DNA of 32,953 nt from an uncultured Gammaproteobacteria bacterium. Its GTDB lineage: Bacteria > Pseudomonadota > Gammaproteobacteria > GCA-002705445 > GCA-002716945. The notes below the pieces were generated by a model. That model worked only from the letters and a program-made list of their open reading frames with translations, was not told where the DNA came from and ran no database searches. The position numbers and the translations under genes are program-made. Shown here piece after piece: positions 8,568 through 16,088 of the stretch (positions are counted from its first letter, which is position 1; each line of letters opens with the position of its first letter). The stretch lies in contig CAJWPJ010000009.1 of assembly GCA_913045115.1 (NCBI GenBank), positions 1-32,953 on the forward strand, in the 5' to 3' direction.

Positions 8568-11351
8568 TTAATTAGACTTTGCCATGTCTAAGGCATCCTC
8601 AACATTAACTGACACTAGTTTAGATACTCCGGCTTCTCTCATAGTCACGCCTGATAGTACATCCGCTATCTTCATAGTTGATTTGTTATGAGTTATAAAA
8701 ATAAATTGCACGGATTCAGACATTTCTTTTACAACGTTGCAGAAACGCTCATTATTTGCCTCATCTAGTGGTGCATCGACCTCATCGAGCAAACAAAATG
8801 GAGCTGGGTTAATACGAAAAATAGAGAAAACAAAAGCAATACCTGTTCCTGCCTTTTCGCCACCAGATAAAAGATTCAGATTCTTAACTAATTTGCCTGG
8901 TGGTTTAGCCATGATATTGACTCCAGTATTGAGTAAATCATTGTCTGTCAATTCTAAGTATGCTTTACCGCCTCCAAATATTTTTGGAAAAAAATACGAT
9001 AAATTAGTATTGATTGAATCAAAGGTATTTTTAAATTTTGCTTTTGTCTCTATATCAATTTTTTTTATAGCTGACTCTAAAGTTTCTACAGACTTAACAA
9101 GGTCATCATATTGTTTATCAAGATATATTTTACGTTCCTCATGCTCTTTTAACTCGTCAATTGCTGCTAAATTAATAGCACCAAGTTTATCTATTTTGAT
9201 TTTGACTTTATTGAGATGATTTTCATGATCTGTAAGAGAAGTCTCATCATCTGATTTGATTGATTGAAGTATTAGGTTTTTATCAAAGTCTGTATTATCA
9301 AGTAGTGAAGACTTATTTGTTTTGATTTCAGTCAATTCGATATTAATGGCGTTAATTTCATTACTTATTTGATTTTGACTCAGTGATAACTTCGCAATAA
9401 GCTGTTCATTTTCTCTAATCTTATTATCTATGGAAGTCATTTTATCTTGCGATGATGTTAAAGACTGGTCCTTCGTTTTTTTCTTGTTTATTAAGGTATT
9501 AAGTATTTCTTTAGTATCTGTTCCTATAGTAGTATTTGAGTTAGATAAAAGTTCCTGTTTTCTGATAGTGAGAACCTCAATATTAGCTTTGAGCCTATTA
9601 AGATTTTCATCTGAGGATACCGTCTGTGTTTCGAGTGTAGAAATAGCAACATTATTAGAATTTAGTTTTTCAGATATTTCATTATACTTCCAATTTAACT
9701 TGTCATGAGTTTGTTTTAAGTCAATTTTTTCTTTTTCAAGTTTACTTTTTTGTGTTTCAAAGCTCTTAAGATTTGATTGATATTGTTTAAGCATTTGCTC
9801 GCTATTAATTATTTTCGCGTGGTAGCTTTTAATATTATTATTTAGATCTTGTATCTGCTTATCATGAGATTTATTATTGTCTTTGATTTTTATAATAATT
9901 TTTTTAAATTTATCTAAAAGACTATTTAAACTTGAAAGAAGTGTATCTTTTAGATTGCTGTCAAGTTTATCTGAATGTCTCTCAAAATCTATTTTAAGAT
10001 TAATAAGATCTTTCTGATAAGACTCTGATTGTGTTAAAAGCTCAATATGAATATTCGTATCATGCGAATCAGTACGTTTGTCTGATTGATTATCTAATCT
10101 CTTTTCAAGTAAGGAAATATTTTCTGAGTATGACTCAATTTTAGATTTTTCTAATTCGATCTCTTTCTCTAATTCTATTTTATCCGATAAAAACTTATTA
10201 AAGTGTGATTGCCAATTCTGTAATGAAAATGAAGACTCTTTAATGTCATTATTTATTTGATTAATCTCTTTCGAGAGTTTTTCTTTTTCTTTTTTTTGGT
10301 TAACAATTGATTGCTTATTCTCAGATTGTTTTTTGATTAGTAAATTGCACTCAACATTTGCATTATCTATGTCTTTGTTAATATCTTCAATATTATCTTT
10401 TTTACTAGTTTCAATTTGCTCTGTATATTCTATATCTTTTTCAGCTCTAGCAATTTCTGCGGCGATTTGAAATGACTCTGATTGCAATTTATTATAAACT
10501 AATTGTTCATCATCTCTTTTTGATTTCAATTGATCTATAGTATTGTTAAATCCTGTCATTTCTGAATCATATTTATCTTTTTGAAGTAGATAGTTACTTT
10601 CTCTTTTCTTGACAGCATCAAAAGATTTATCATAGTTCATTATTTTTTTACTGATAATCTTTATCCTTAGAGCTTCTTCTTCTTTTTTTAAGGCTCTATA
10701 TGACTCTGCATCATTAGCCTGCTTCTGAAGTTTAGTGAGAGAGGAGTTTATTTCTCGCATTATGTCTTTTAAGCGACTTAAATTTTCTGATGTATGCTTT
10801 AACCTAAGTTCTGTCTCTCTTCTTTTTTCTTTGTATTTACTTATACCTGCTGCCTCTTCGAGGTATGTTCTTAGCTCTTCAGGCTTAGAGTCAATAATTT
10901 TTGAGATCATACCTTGTTCAATTATTGCGTAGCTTCTTGGGCCAAGACCAGTCCCTAAAAAAACTTCTCTTATATCTTTTCTTCTACATCTCGTATTATT
11001 TAAATAGTAATTTGAGTTGCCATCACGATTAGCATCTCTCCTAATCAAAATTTCATTAAATTTTGCAAATTTTGAATCTAATTTGTTCTGTGAATTATCA
11101 AATACGAGCTCTATACTTGCATGGCTAACTTCTGACCTTGACGATGATCCGGAGAAAATTACATCATCCATTGTATCGCCTCGAAGGTTTCTCGCTGATG
11201 ATTCTCCCATCACCCATCTTATAGCATCTATAATATTAGATTTACCACATCCATTTGGGCCCACTATTCCTGTGAGATTACTGGGGAAGTTTAAGGAAGT
11301 GGCATCAACGAACGTTTTGAAGCCTGATAATTTGATTTTGGATAATCTCAT
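8568..11351 (-). CDS. smc: Chromosome segregation ATPase SMC, apparently without a hinge domain
   Basis: A 927-residue SMC, about 240 shorter than typical bacterial SMCs (about 1160-1190). Both halves of the ABC-type head are intact: Walker A GPNGCGKSN (31-39), the GLGPRSYAIIEQGMIS region (about 135-150), the signature LLSGGEKAGTGIAF (827-840) and Walker B FCLLDEVDAPLDE (852-864), with THNK after it. Between them, from Pro157 to Pro789, there is no proline; between 170 and 723 only two glycines occur (267 and 610). The whole stretch reads as Lys/Glu/Asn/Ser-rich coiled coil. The globular, glycine-rich hinge of about 150-180 residues that normally dimerises SMC is not visible. SMC with ScpA/ScpB organises and segregates chromosomes; ScpAB are not in the window. 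The frame is unbroken, so it is not a pseudogene by that test. Confidence 0.92.
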   Translation of the reverse strand: MRLSKIKLSGFKTFVDATSLNFPSNLTGIVGPNGCGKSNIIDAIRWVMGESSARNLRGDTMDDVIFSGSSSRSEVSHASIELVFDNSQNKLDSKFAKFNEILIRRDANRDGNSNYYLNNTRCRRKDIREVFLGTGLGPRSYAIIEQGMISKIIDSKPEELRTYLEEAAGISKYKEKRRETELRLKHTSENLSRLKDIMREINSSLTKLQKQANDAESYRALKKEEEALRIKIISKKIMNYDKSFDAVKKRESNYLLQKDKYDSEMTGFNNTIDQLKSKRDDEQLVYNKLQSESFQIAAEIARAEKDIEYTEQIETSKKDNIEDINKDIDNANVECNLLIKKQSENKQSIVNQKKEKEKLSKEINQINNDIKESSFSLQNWQSHFNKFLSDKIELEKEIELEKSKIESYSENISLLEKRLDNQSDKRTDSHDTNIHIELLTQSESYQKDLINLKIDFERHSDKLDSNLKDTLLSSLNSLLDKFKKIIIKIKDNNKSHDKQIQDLNNNIKSYHAKIINSEQMLKQYQSNLKSFETQKSKLEKEKIDLKQTHDKLNWKYNEISEKLNSNNVAISTLETQTVSSDENLNRLKANIEVLTIRKQELLSNSNTTIGTDTKEILNTLINKKKTKDQSLTSSQDKMTSIDNKIRENEQLIAKLSLSQNQISNEINAINIELTEIKTNKSSLLDNTDFDKNLILQSIKSDDETSLTDHENHLNKVKIKIDKLGAINLAAIDELKEHEERKIYLDKQYDDLVKSVETLESAIKKIDIETKAKFKNTFDSINTNLSYFFPKIFGGGKAYLELTDNDLLNTGVNIMAKPPGKLVKNLNLLSGGEKAGTGIAFVFSIFRINPAPFCLLDEVDAPLDEANNERFCNVVKEMSESVQFIFITHNKSTMKIADVLSGVTMREAGVSKLVSVNVEDALDMAKSN

Positions 11352-11409
11352 AAGATAATTTTAAATTATAATATGTTATCGTGTATTATACTATAAACAT
11401 TAATTCTTT
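11352..11409. promoter_or_regulatory. Divergent promoter region between smc and queF
   Basis: The 58-base spacer carries a perfect TATAAT on the minus strand at 11370-11365, 13 bases before the smc ATG. A second minus-strand TATAAT (11390-11385) overlaps a plus-strand TATACT (11387-11392) pointing towards queF. No convincing -35 element is visible for any of them, and neither gene has a clear Shine-Dalgarno sequence. The elements are plausible but chance matches are likely in sequence this AT-rich. Confidence 0.35.
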
Positions 11410-11415
11410 GTGTAC

Positions 11416-11784
11416 ATGAAAGATCTATTAGAAACGTTTGATAATCCCCAAAAAGAAAATGACTATCTAATTAAGATGGACATCCCTGAGTTTACATGCA
11501 TATGTCCCCTAACATCACAGCCTGATTTTGCAGAGTTCTATCTTGAATATGTCCCGGACAAGCATTGTGTTGAGCTTAAGTCTCTTAAGTTATACATGGG
11601 ATCATACAGAGAAGTAGGTGCTTTTCATGAGGATATAACTAACCAAATTTTTAATGATCTTTATGGCCTCATTAAGCCAAGATTTATGAGGATCGATGCT
11701 CATTGGAAAGTTAGAGGTGGCATAACTACATACGTGGAGGTAAAAAAATCAAAATTAGGATGGAAAAATTCGAATAATTTCTAA
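11416..11784 (+). CDS. queF: 7-cyano-7-deazaguanine (preQ0) reductase QueF, unimodular type I
   Basis: QueF reduces preQ0 to preQ1 with NADPH in the queuosine pathway. The protein is about 122 residues, the short type I form; E. coli has a duplicated type II enzyme of about 280. The catalytic cysteine is in FTCICPLTSQPDFA (the Cys of the ICP motif, residue 30 from this start). The NADPH/family motif is ELKSLKLYMGSYREVGAFHE, matching E-[SL]-K-S-x-K-L-Y. AHWKVRGG is the usual C-terminal motif. The start is uncertain: GTG at 11410 is in frame two codons upstream, and neither has a visible ribosome-binding site. The next gene overlaps its 3' end. Tgt and QueA, which act later in the same pathway, lie elsewhere in this window (27099-29224). 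Confidence 0.92.
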   Translation: MKDLLETFDNPQKENDYLIKMDIPEFTCICPLTSQPDFAEFYLEYVPDKHCVELKSLKLYMGSYREVGAFHEDITNQIFNDLYGLIKPRFMRIDAHWKVRGGITTYVEVKKSKLGWKNSNNF

Positions 11785-12592
11785 AACATATTTATTAATT
11801 TTATTTATTCTAGTATTTGGTAGTGCCAGTGCAGATCAGCCGATATACACTGGTGATGTAGTACTGATACCATTGGATGATAGTGAAATAAACTCGGAAT
11901 ATTATTACAAAAATCATTTGTTAACAACTGTAAAGGAAGACGGTAAACCATATCTACTCTTTGGCATACCTTATAATTCAGACAGAGGTGCTAACATCTA
12001 TTCCTTTACCGGAAAAGAGAATATAAAGACTGTTAGACTAAATATTCAGAAAAAAAATTTTGATATCCAGGAAATTAGATTTAATAAATATAAAAAAAAA
12101 TCTCAAAGCGAATTAGATAGAATTTATAAAGAAAGGAAAGAGATTGTAGATGCTAAAAAAACAAAATATGACTCTTACCCTGATTATAATTTCATAATTC
12201 CTGTTGATGGTATAGTTACCGGAGTTTATGGCACACAAAGATATTACAATGGTAAAAAAGGTAACTATCATAATGGACATGATATAGCTGCAGATACTGG
12301 AGCACCGATATATGCACCTTCAGATGGCAAAGTTATGCTAACTGGTCATTACTACTACAATGGGAAATTTGTCATGATGAACCACGGAAATAATCTAATA
12401 AGCATGTTCTTGCATATGGATGATATACTTGTGGCTAAAGGTTCAATAGTTAAGAAAGGTCAAGTAATAGGATCAGTTGGGAATACAGGCTTATCAACAG
12501 GTCCCCACTTACACTGGTCAGTTCTACTCAACAATCATTACGTAGATCCTTTAGCGCTGGTGAATAAGGTTAAGGTCAAACTTGATAATTAG
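11768..12592 (+). CDS. Secreted M23-family peptidoglycan endopeptidase (LytM type), probable ATT start
   Basis: An M23 zinc metallopeptidase with all metal and catalytic residues: HNGHD (His168, Asp172 from this start), HMDD (His216) and PHLHW (His247, His249). Such enzymes cut peptide crosslinks in peptidoglycan. The nearest conventional-type start, TTG at 11873, would leave out the export signal. In the same frame, codons from 11768 encode a textbook signal peptide: RIISKT, then YLLILFILVFG, then SASA before Asp23, a good AxA signal peptidase I site. No ATG, GTG or TTG exists between the upstream stop (11756) and 11873. ATT at 11768 has AGGA at 11757-11760, 7 bases upstream. Alternatively, one missing A in the run at 11764-11768 hides an ATG at 11760. 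The mature part before the M23 domain (about 23-135) is unrecognised. It overlaps queF by 17 bases. Confidence 0.85.
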   Translation: MRIISKTYLLILFILVFGSASADQPIYTGDVVLIPLDDSEINSEYYYKNHLLTTVKEDGKPYLLFGIPYNSDRGANIYSFTGKENIKTVRLNIQKKNFDIQEIRFNKYKKKSQSELDRIYKERKEIVDAKKTKYDSYPDYNFIIPVDGIVTGVYGTQRYYNGKKGNYHNGHDIAADTGAPIYAPSDGKVMLTGHYYYNGKFVMMNHGNNLISMFLHMDDILVAKGSIVKKGQVIGSVGNTGLSTGPHLHWSVLLNNHYVDPLALVNKVKVKLDN

Positions 12593-12610
12593 CTAATATA
12601 ATAAGATAAT
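12582..12610 (+). promoter_or_regulatory. Candidate sigma-70 promoter for the DUF4242 gene
   Basis: TTGATA (12582-12587) and GATAAT (12605-12610) are 17 bases apart, each 5/6 to consensus. The -35 lies within the last codons of the M23 gene. The predicted start of transcription near 12617 gives a leader of about 25 nt carrying a very strong ribosome-binding site. Confidence 0.5.
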
Positions 12611-12628
12611 ACAAAAAATACATAATAT

Positions 12629-12637
12629 AAGGAGGGG
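12629..12637 (+). promoter_or_regulatory. Unusually strong Shine-Dalgarno sequence
   Basis: AAGGAGGGG ends 4 bases before the ATG at 12642. AAGGAGG is fully complementary to the 3' end of 16S rRNA. Almost no other gene in the window has more than a 3-4 base match, so this fixes the start and suggests high translation. Confidence 0.8.
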
Positions 12638-12641
12638 TAAA

Positions 12642-12914
12642 ATGCCACAATATGTAATTGAAAGAGAAATATCAGGTGCTGGAGATTTGACTGCAGATGA
12701 TCTTAAGGGCATCTCACAAAAATCATGCGGTATCCTAAAAGATATGGGAACTGGTATAGAATGGGTTCAGAGCTATGTAACTGGTGATAAAGTTTACTGC
12801 GTATATAATGCAGATAACGAGCAGCTCATCAAAGATCATGCAAGTACAGGGGGTTTTCCTGCAAACAGCATTTCAGAGGTAAAAAATATTATCAGCCCAA
12901 AAACAGCTGAGTAA
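12642..12914 (+). CDS. DUF4242 (nickel-binding-type ferredoxin-fold) small protein
   Basis: A 90-residue soluble protein. The pattern PQYVIEREISGAG at the start, then KVYCVYNADNEQLI and KDHASTGGFPANSI, is characteristic of the DUF4242 family, which includes the actinobacterial nickel-binding protein SCO4226 with its ferredoxin-like fold. The biological role of proteobacterial members is not established, and I do not infer one. Histidine, cysteine and aspartate residues (Cys29, Cys53, His71) could bind a metal. It forms its own transcription unit with a predicted promoter, the strongest ribosome-binding site in the window and a rho-independent terminator just after it. This looks like a highly expressed gene, in contrast to the packed operons on either side. 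Confidence 0.8.
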   Translation: MPQYVIEREISGAGDLTADDLKGISQKSCGILKDMGTGIEWVQSYVTGDKVYCVYNADNEQLIKDHASTGGFPANSISEVKNIISPKTAE

Positions 12915-12924
12915 TATTATTTTG

Positions 12925-14241
12925 TTAAGAACCCATTTTATATGGGTTCTTTTCTTTTTTGAAAATCAATTTTATTGGGACTCCAGATAGTCCCAGTTGG
13001 TCTGAAAAATAGTTAACTAGATATTTTCTATATGAATCAGGTATCTTATCTGTTTGATTACCATGTATAGAAATTGATAAATCTGAACTCTTATTTTGTT
13101 TGGCAAACTTCAATTTTATAAGCCTATTACTAGCATTTTTAATGGGGTGCTTATTGCAAGCATCGTTAAGAATCTTTGTGAGTTTTGATGGTCGATACTC
13201 TCTGTATAAGTTAGTAACGAGGGTCTTTATAGTAAATAACAGCTTTCTAATATTTCTATTGTGAAGTGCAGAAATATATATAATCTTGGTTCCAAAAAGT
13301 ATGTTGGAAAAGTAATCAATTTTGCTCTTAAGGATTTTTATCTCATTTTTAGTTATTAAATCTATTTTGTTAATTACTAACACAAAAGGTTTATTATTGT
13401 CTTTTAGAATATTAAAAATAGATTTATCTTGCTTAGATACTAGTTCAGTAGCTGAAATTACGAGCACACAAAGATTAGCATCGCTAATACATTTCAATGA
13501 CATACTTATAGAGTACTTATTGATAATATCCTTTGTAGATGCTTTTTTCATAATACCGGCTGTATCATAAATTAAAAAGTTATGTCCTTTAAAACTAAAA
13601 GGTATTTCAAGTGAATCTATCGTGGTGCCGGGAACATCTGAAGTAATAGACCTGCTTTCATTCAAAATACTGTTTATAAGTGTAGATTTACCTACATTAG
13701 GTTTTCCGATAAAAGCAATTCTTGAGATTTTATCCTCTTTATATACTGAAGATGAACATGAATTAAATAATTCTTCTACTAGTCTCTCAAGACCTAGATT
13801 TGTTTTCGCAGATACTTCAAATACTTTAGTGAATCCGAATTCTGAAAATTCATATTTTTTTAAATTAGATTTTTGCTTATCACATTTATTAATAACGAGA
13901 AAGATAGATTTATTCAGTTTTCTTAGTAATGAACATATCTCTTTATCACTCGAAGTGATACCATCCTCGATAGATGTTACGAATAAAACAATGGATGATC
14001 TCTCAATAGCGCCGAGAGTCTTTTCATAAGAAAGCTTTGTAAAATGTTCATCCGTCGAAGTAATTCCTGCTGTATCAATTAAATTAAGATATTTATCTTG
14101 ATACAATATTTTACCCTCATTGATATCTCTCGTGACACCATGTTTATTAAGTACTATTGAGTTTTTATATTGGATCAATTTATTGAAAAGTAATGATTTT
14201 CCAACATTAGTTCTACCAACAAGGCTAATAGAGTCTGTCAT
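12925..14241 (-). CDS. der: Ribosome-assembly GTPase Der (EngA)
   Basis: A 438-residue GTPase with two tandem G domains, which is diagnostic for Der. The first P-loop is GRTNVGKS (residues 8-15) with LIDTAGI and NKCD; the second is GKPNVGKST (about 179-187) with YDTAGI and NKID. A C-terminal KH-like domain (about 350-438) follows. Der acts in late 50S ribosomal subunit assembly. The protein is about 50 residues shorter than in E. coli, mostly in the linker and the C-terminal tail. Gene order hisS-yfgM-bamB-der is the conserved gammaproteobacterial one; der is the last gene of the long minus-strand run, 6 bases after bamB. Its final codons double as the terminator hairpin of the convergent DUF4242 gene. 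Confidence 0.96.
   Translation of the reverse strand: MTDSISLVGRTNVGKSLLFNKLIQYKNSIVLNKHGVTRDINEGKILYQDKYLNLIDTAGITSTDEHFTKLSYEKTLGAIERSSIVLFVTSIEDGITSSDKEICSLLRKLNKSIFLVINKCDKQKSNLKKYEFSEFGFTKVFEVSAKTNLGLERLVEELFNSCSSSVYKEDKISRIAFIGKPNVGKSTLINSILNESRSITSDVPGTTIDSLEIPFSFKGHNFLIYDTAGIMKKASTKDIINKYSISMSLKCISDANLCVLVISATELVSKQDKSIFNILKDNNKPFVLVINKIDLITKNEIKILKSKIDYFSNILFGTKIIYISALHNRNIRKLLFTIKTLVTNLYREYRPSKLTKILNDACNKHPIKNASNRLIKLKFAKQNKSSDLSISIHGNQTDKIPDSYRKYLVNYFSDQLGLSGVPIKLIFKKEKNPYKMGS
12927..12960 (+). terminator. Rho-independent terminator of the DUF4242 gene, inside the end of der
   Basis: AAGAACCCA (12927-12935) pairs with TGGGTTCTT (12943-12951) around a 7-base loop, followed by a T-rich run (TTCTTTTTT) on the plus strand. 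The hairpin is made of the last codons and stop codon of der on the minus strand. On the minus strand it is not followed by a T tract, so it should act in the plus direction only. Confidence 0.85.
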
Positions 14242-14247
14242 TTTTTA

Positions 14248-15498
14248 TTATAAATTTACCTGAAGACAGATTGTGTCTCCATCATTTGTTTGAAAAAATA
14301 TGTTATTTTTTTCAATAATGAACTGAGTTCTGGAGTTAAGGTCGTATCCATATTCTTTTTCATACACTTTAGTACCAGTATCAAGATCATAACCTAATAA
14401 AGTCCCACTGGTAGTGAATATCATCACAACTTTTTCAATTATAAATGGCTCTGTGATTCTTTTATTTATTTCTTTCTTCCAGTTTAGAAATCCTGAAGCT
14501 TCATCTAGTGAAACAAGTAAGTTATCAGAGGTAGATCCATAAATTGAGTTCTTATGTAAAGATATGTTGTTTAAGAAAGAGAAAGGGCTAGACCAAATTC
14601 TATTTCCAGTATTTTTATCTAATGATGTAAGACTGCCCTGATAGTGACCATAGTATATTTTATTATTTTTAGTCAATATACTCATTTCAGCATCCCGTTG
14701 TGATTCTAAATCATTTCTTCCTGATCGAGAGGATATTATCGTAAGCCATTTGAGGTTACCTGTTGTTTTATCATATGCCGATAAAGAGCCGTTATCCCTT
14801 GCTATAAAAACACTATTTTCAAGAATAAGCGGCATTGAAGAACCTTTAGTTCTCAAAGGAATGTTTTGACTCTCTGTCTTCCAAATTACATCTAATGTTA
14901 AAGGGTCCGTTAAATATAGGTCATCATTATCAAGTTTCATCAGTATGAGATTATTTATTGGTAATACAGGTGAAGCAAGCTCACTGAATAAGTCCATCTC
15001 TATATCAGGGACCCTCTTTGAGAATGTTGTGGAGTTTTTAATACTTGTTATAAGTGGAAGATGACTATCATTTGATAAAGAATCAATTTTGAAGCAAATC
15101 AATTTAGCATCAGCTGTACCTAAACATATTTTATTATCAATTAAACTTATTCCTGAACTAACATCATAATTTGTAGAGGTTTGCCAAATAATTTCTCCAT
15201 TATTGCTAGATAGTGCAGAGAGAAGACCATTTGAATCTACAGAGTAAATAGTATTGTTTTTTTTTAGTATTCTTAAATATCCAGTATTACCCTCGATGCC
15301 ATTATTGGTAGATGTTAACCATTTTTCTGTAGATGATACGTTATACTTATCTTGCGGCATATCTTTCTGATCGGTATTATTAGATGGAGAGAATATTTTA
15401 TCTTTATGTATTCCTCTATCGAGATGCCATGTTAAAAAATTAGAACATGATGTTAAAAACAAGCTGATAAAAAGGATATATATTTTAAACTTAGTCAT
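14248..15498 (-). CDS. bamB: Outer-membrane assembly lipoprotein BamB
   Basis: A 416-residue lipoprotein: the signal sequence KIYILFISLFLTSC ends in a lipobox with the lipidated cysteine at residue 18. The rest consists of repeated PQQ-like blades (for example SNNGEIIWQTS, DPLTLDVIWKTES, DKTTGNLKWLT, DKNTGNRIWSS, DEASGFLNWKKEI), giving the eight-bladed propeller expected of BamB. BamB is a non-essential part of the BAM complex that inserts beta-barrel proteins into the outer membrane, working with BamA. The start ATG overlaps the yfgM stop as ATGA, and der follows after 6 bases. Its presence shows a diderm organism. Confidence 0.93.
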   Translation of the reverse strand: MTKFKIYILFISLFLTSCSNFLTWHLDRGIHKDKIFSPSNNTDQKDMPQDKYNVSSTEKWLTSTNNGIEGNTGYLRILKKNNTIYSVDSNGLLSALSSNNGEIIWQTSTNYDVSSGISLIDNKICLGTADAKLICFKIDSLSNDSHLPLITSIKNSTTFSKRVPDIEMDLFSELASPVLPINNLILMKLDNDDLYLTDPLTLDVIWKTESQNIPLRTKGSSMPLILENSVFIARDNGSLSAYDKTTGNLKWLTIISSRSGRNDLESQRDAEMSILTKNNKIYYGHYQGSLTSLDKNTGNRIWSSPFSFLNNISLHKNSIYGSTSDNLLVSLDEASGFLNWKKEINKRITEPFIIEKVVMIFTTSGTLLGYDLDTGTKVYEKEYGYDLNSRTQFIIEKNNIFFQTNDGDTICLQVNL

Positions 15499-16088
15499 TT
15501 TATTAGATTAATTTTGGCTATAATATTTTTTTTCTCATTTGGTGTAATGCTGTAAGCAAGTACTTTATTGTAATATCTTACTGCCTCCTCGTCATTATTT
15601 TGTAAATAATATATATCACCTTTAAGTTCAATATGCTGATAATTATCTGGATCATCACCAAGTAATTCATTCGCTTGGCTATACTTCATTTCTTCGATGA
15701 GAATCTTTGCTTTTCTGTATTTTGCTATGTCGATTAAACCATTGTCGCTAGTGTTTGAGATGATATGATCTAGAAATACATATGATTGATCAATATTATT
15801 ATCTAGGTACATAATTTTTGCAGAATATAAATTAGCCAAAGATGTATAAACATTGTTCGAATTATTGTTCATATTTTCTCTAGAAAAAGACAGAATTTTA
15901 CTAGTATCTCCATTTTGATAACTTGTAACAGCTAAATCAAATTGCCTAGATAATTCAAGTTGTGAAGTATTTTGATTTGAAAGATAAGATTTATATCCAA
16001 ATAAAATCGTTAAACCTATAATTATGCCGAGTATAAGCGACTTATAGTTTTCTTCAAACCAACTAACAACTTTTTCTTCTTCACTCAT
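15495..16088 (-). CDS. yfgM: YfgM-family inner-membrane TPR protein
   Basis: A 197-residue protein of the YfgM/UPF0070 type. The charged start EEEKVVSWFEENYKS is followed by a single transmembrane segment (about residues 16-33, LILGIIIGLTILFGYKSY) and then a periplasmic helical region with tetratricopeptide-like repeats (about 40-195). In E. coli YfgM associates with the SecYEG translocon and the periplasmic chaperone PpiD, and is thought to help exported proteins. It lies directly between hisS (adjacent, no gap) and bamB (4-base overlap), the conserved order. Confidence 0.9.
   Translation of the reverse strand: MSEEEKVVSWFEENYKSLILGIIIGLTILFGYKSYLSNQNTSQLELSRQFDLAVTSYQNGDTSKILSFSRENMNNNSNNVYTSLANLYSAKIMYLDNNIDQSYVFLDHIISNTSDNGLIDIAKYRKAKILIEEMKYSQANELLGDDPDNYQHIELKGDIYYLQNNDEEAVRYYNKVLAYSITPNEKKNIIAKINLIK

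Noticed and set aside
8737-9219. 160-codon plus-strand frame opposite smc
   Set aside because: Antisense to the conserved SMC head; its Ser/Leu-rich composition is what the reverse of that coding sequence would give.
11760-11777. Tiny frame MEKFE at the queF-M23 junction as a leader peptide
   Set aside because: Five codons only; better explained as the ATG that would belong to the M23 gene if one A is missing, or as chance.
13622-14029. 135-codon plus-strand frame opposite der
   Set aside because: Antisense shadow of the first Der G domain, with no recognisable protein features.
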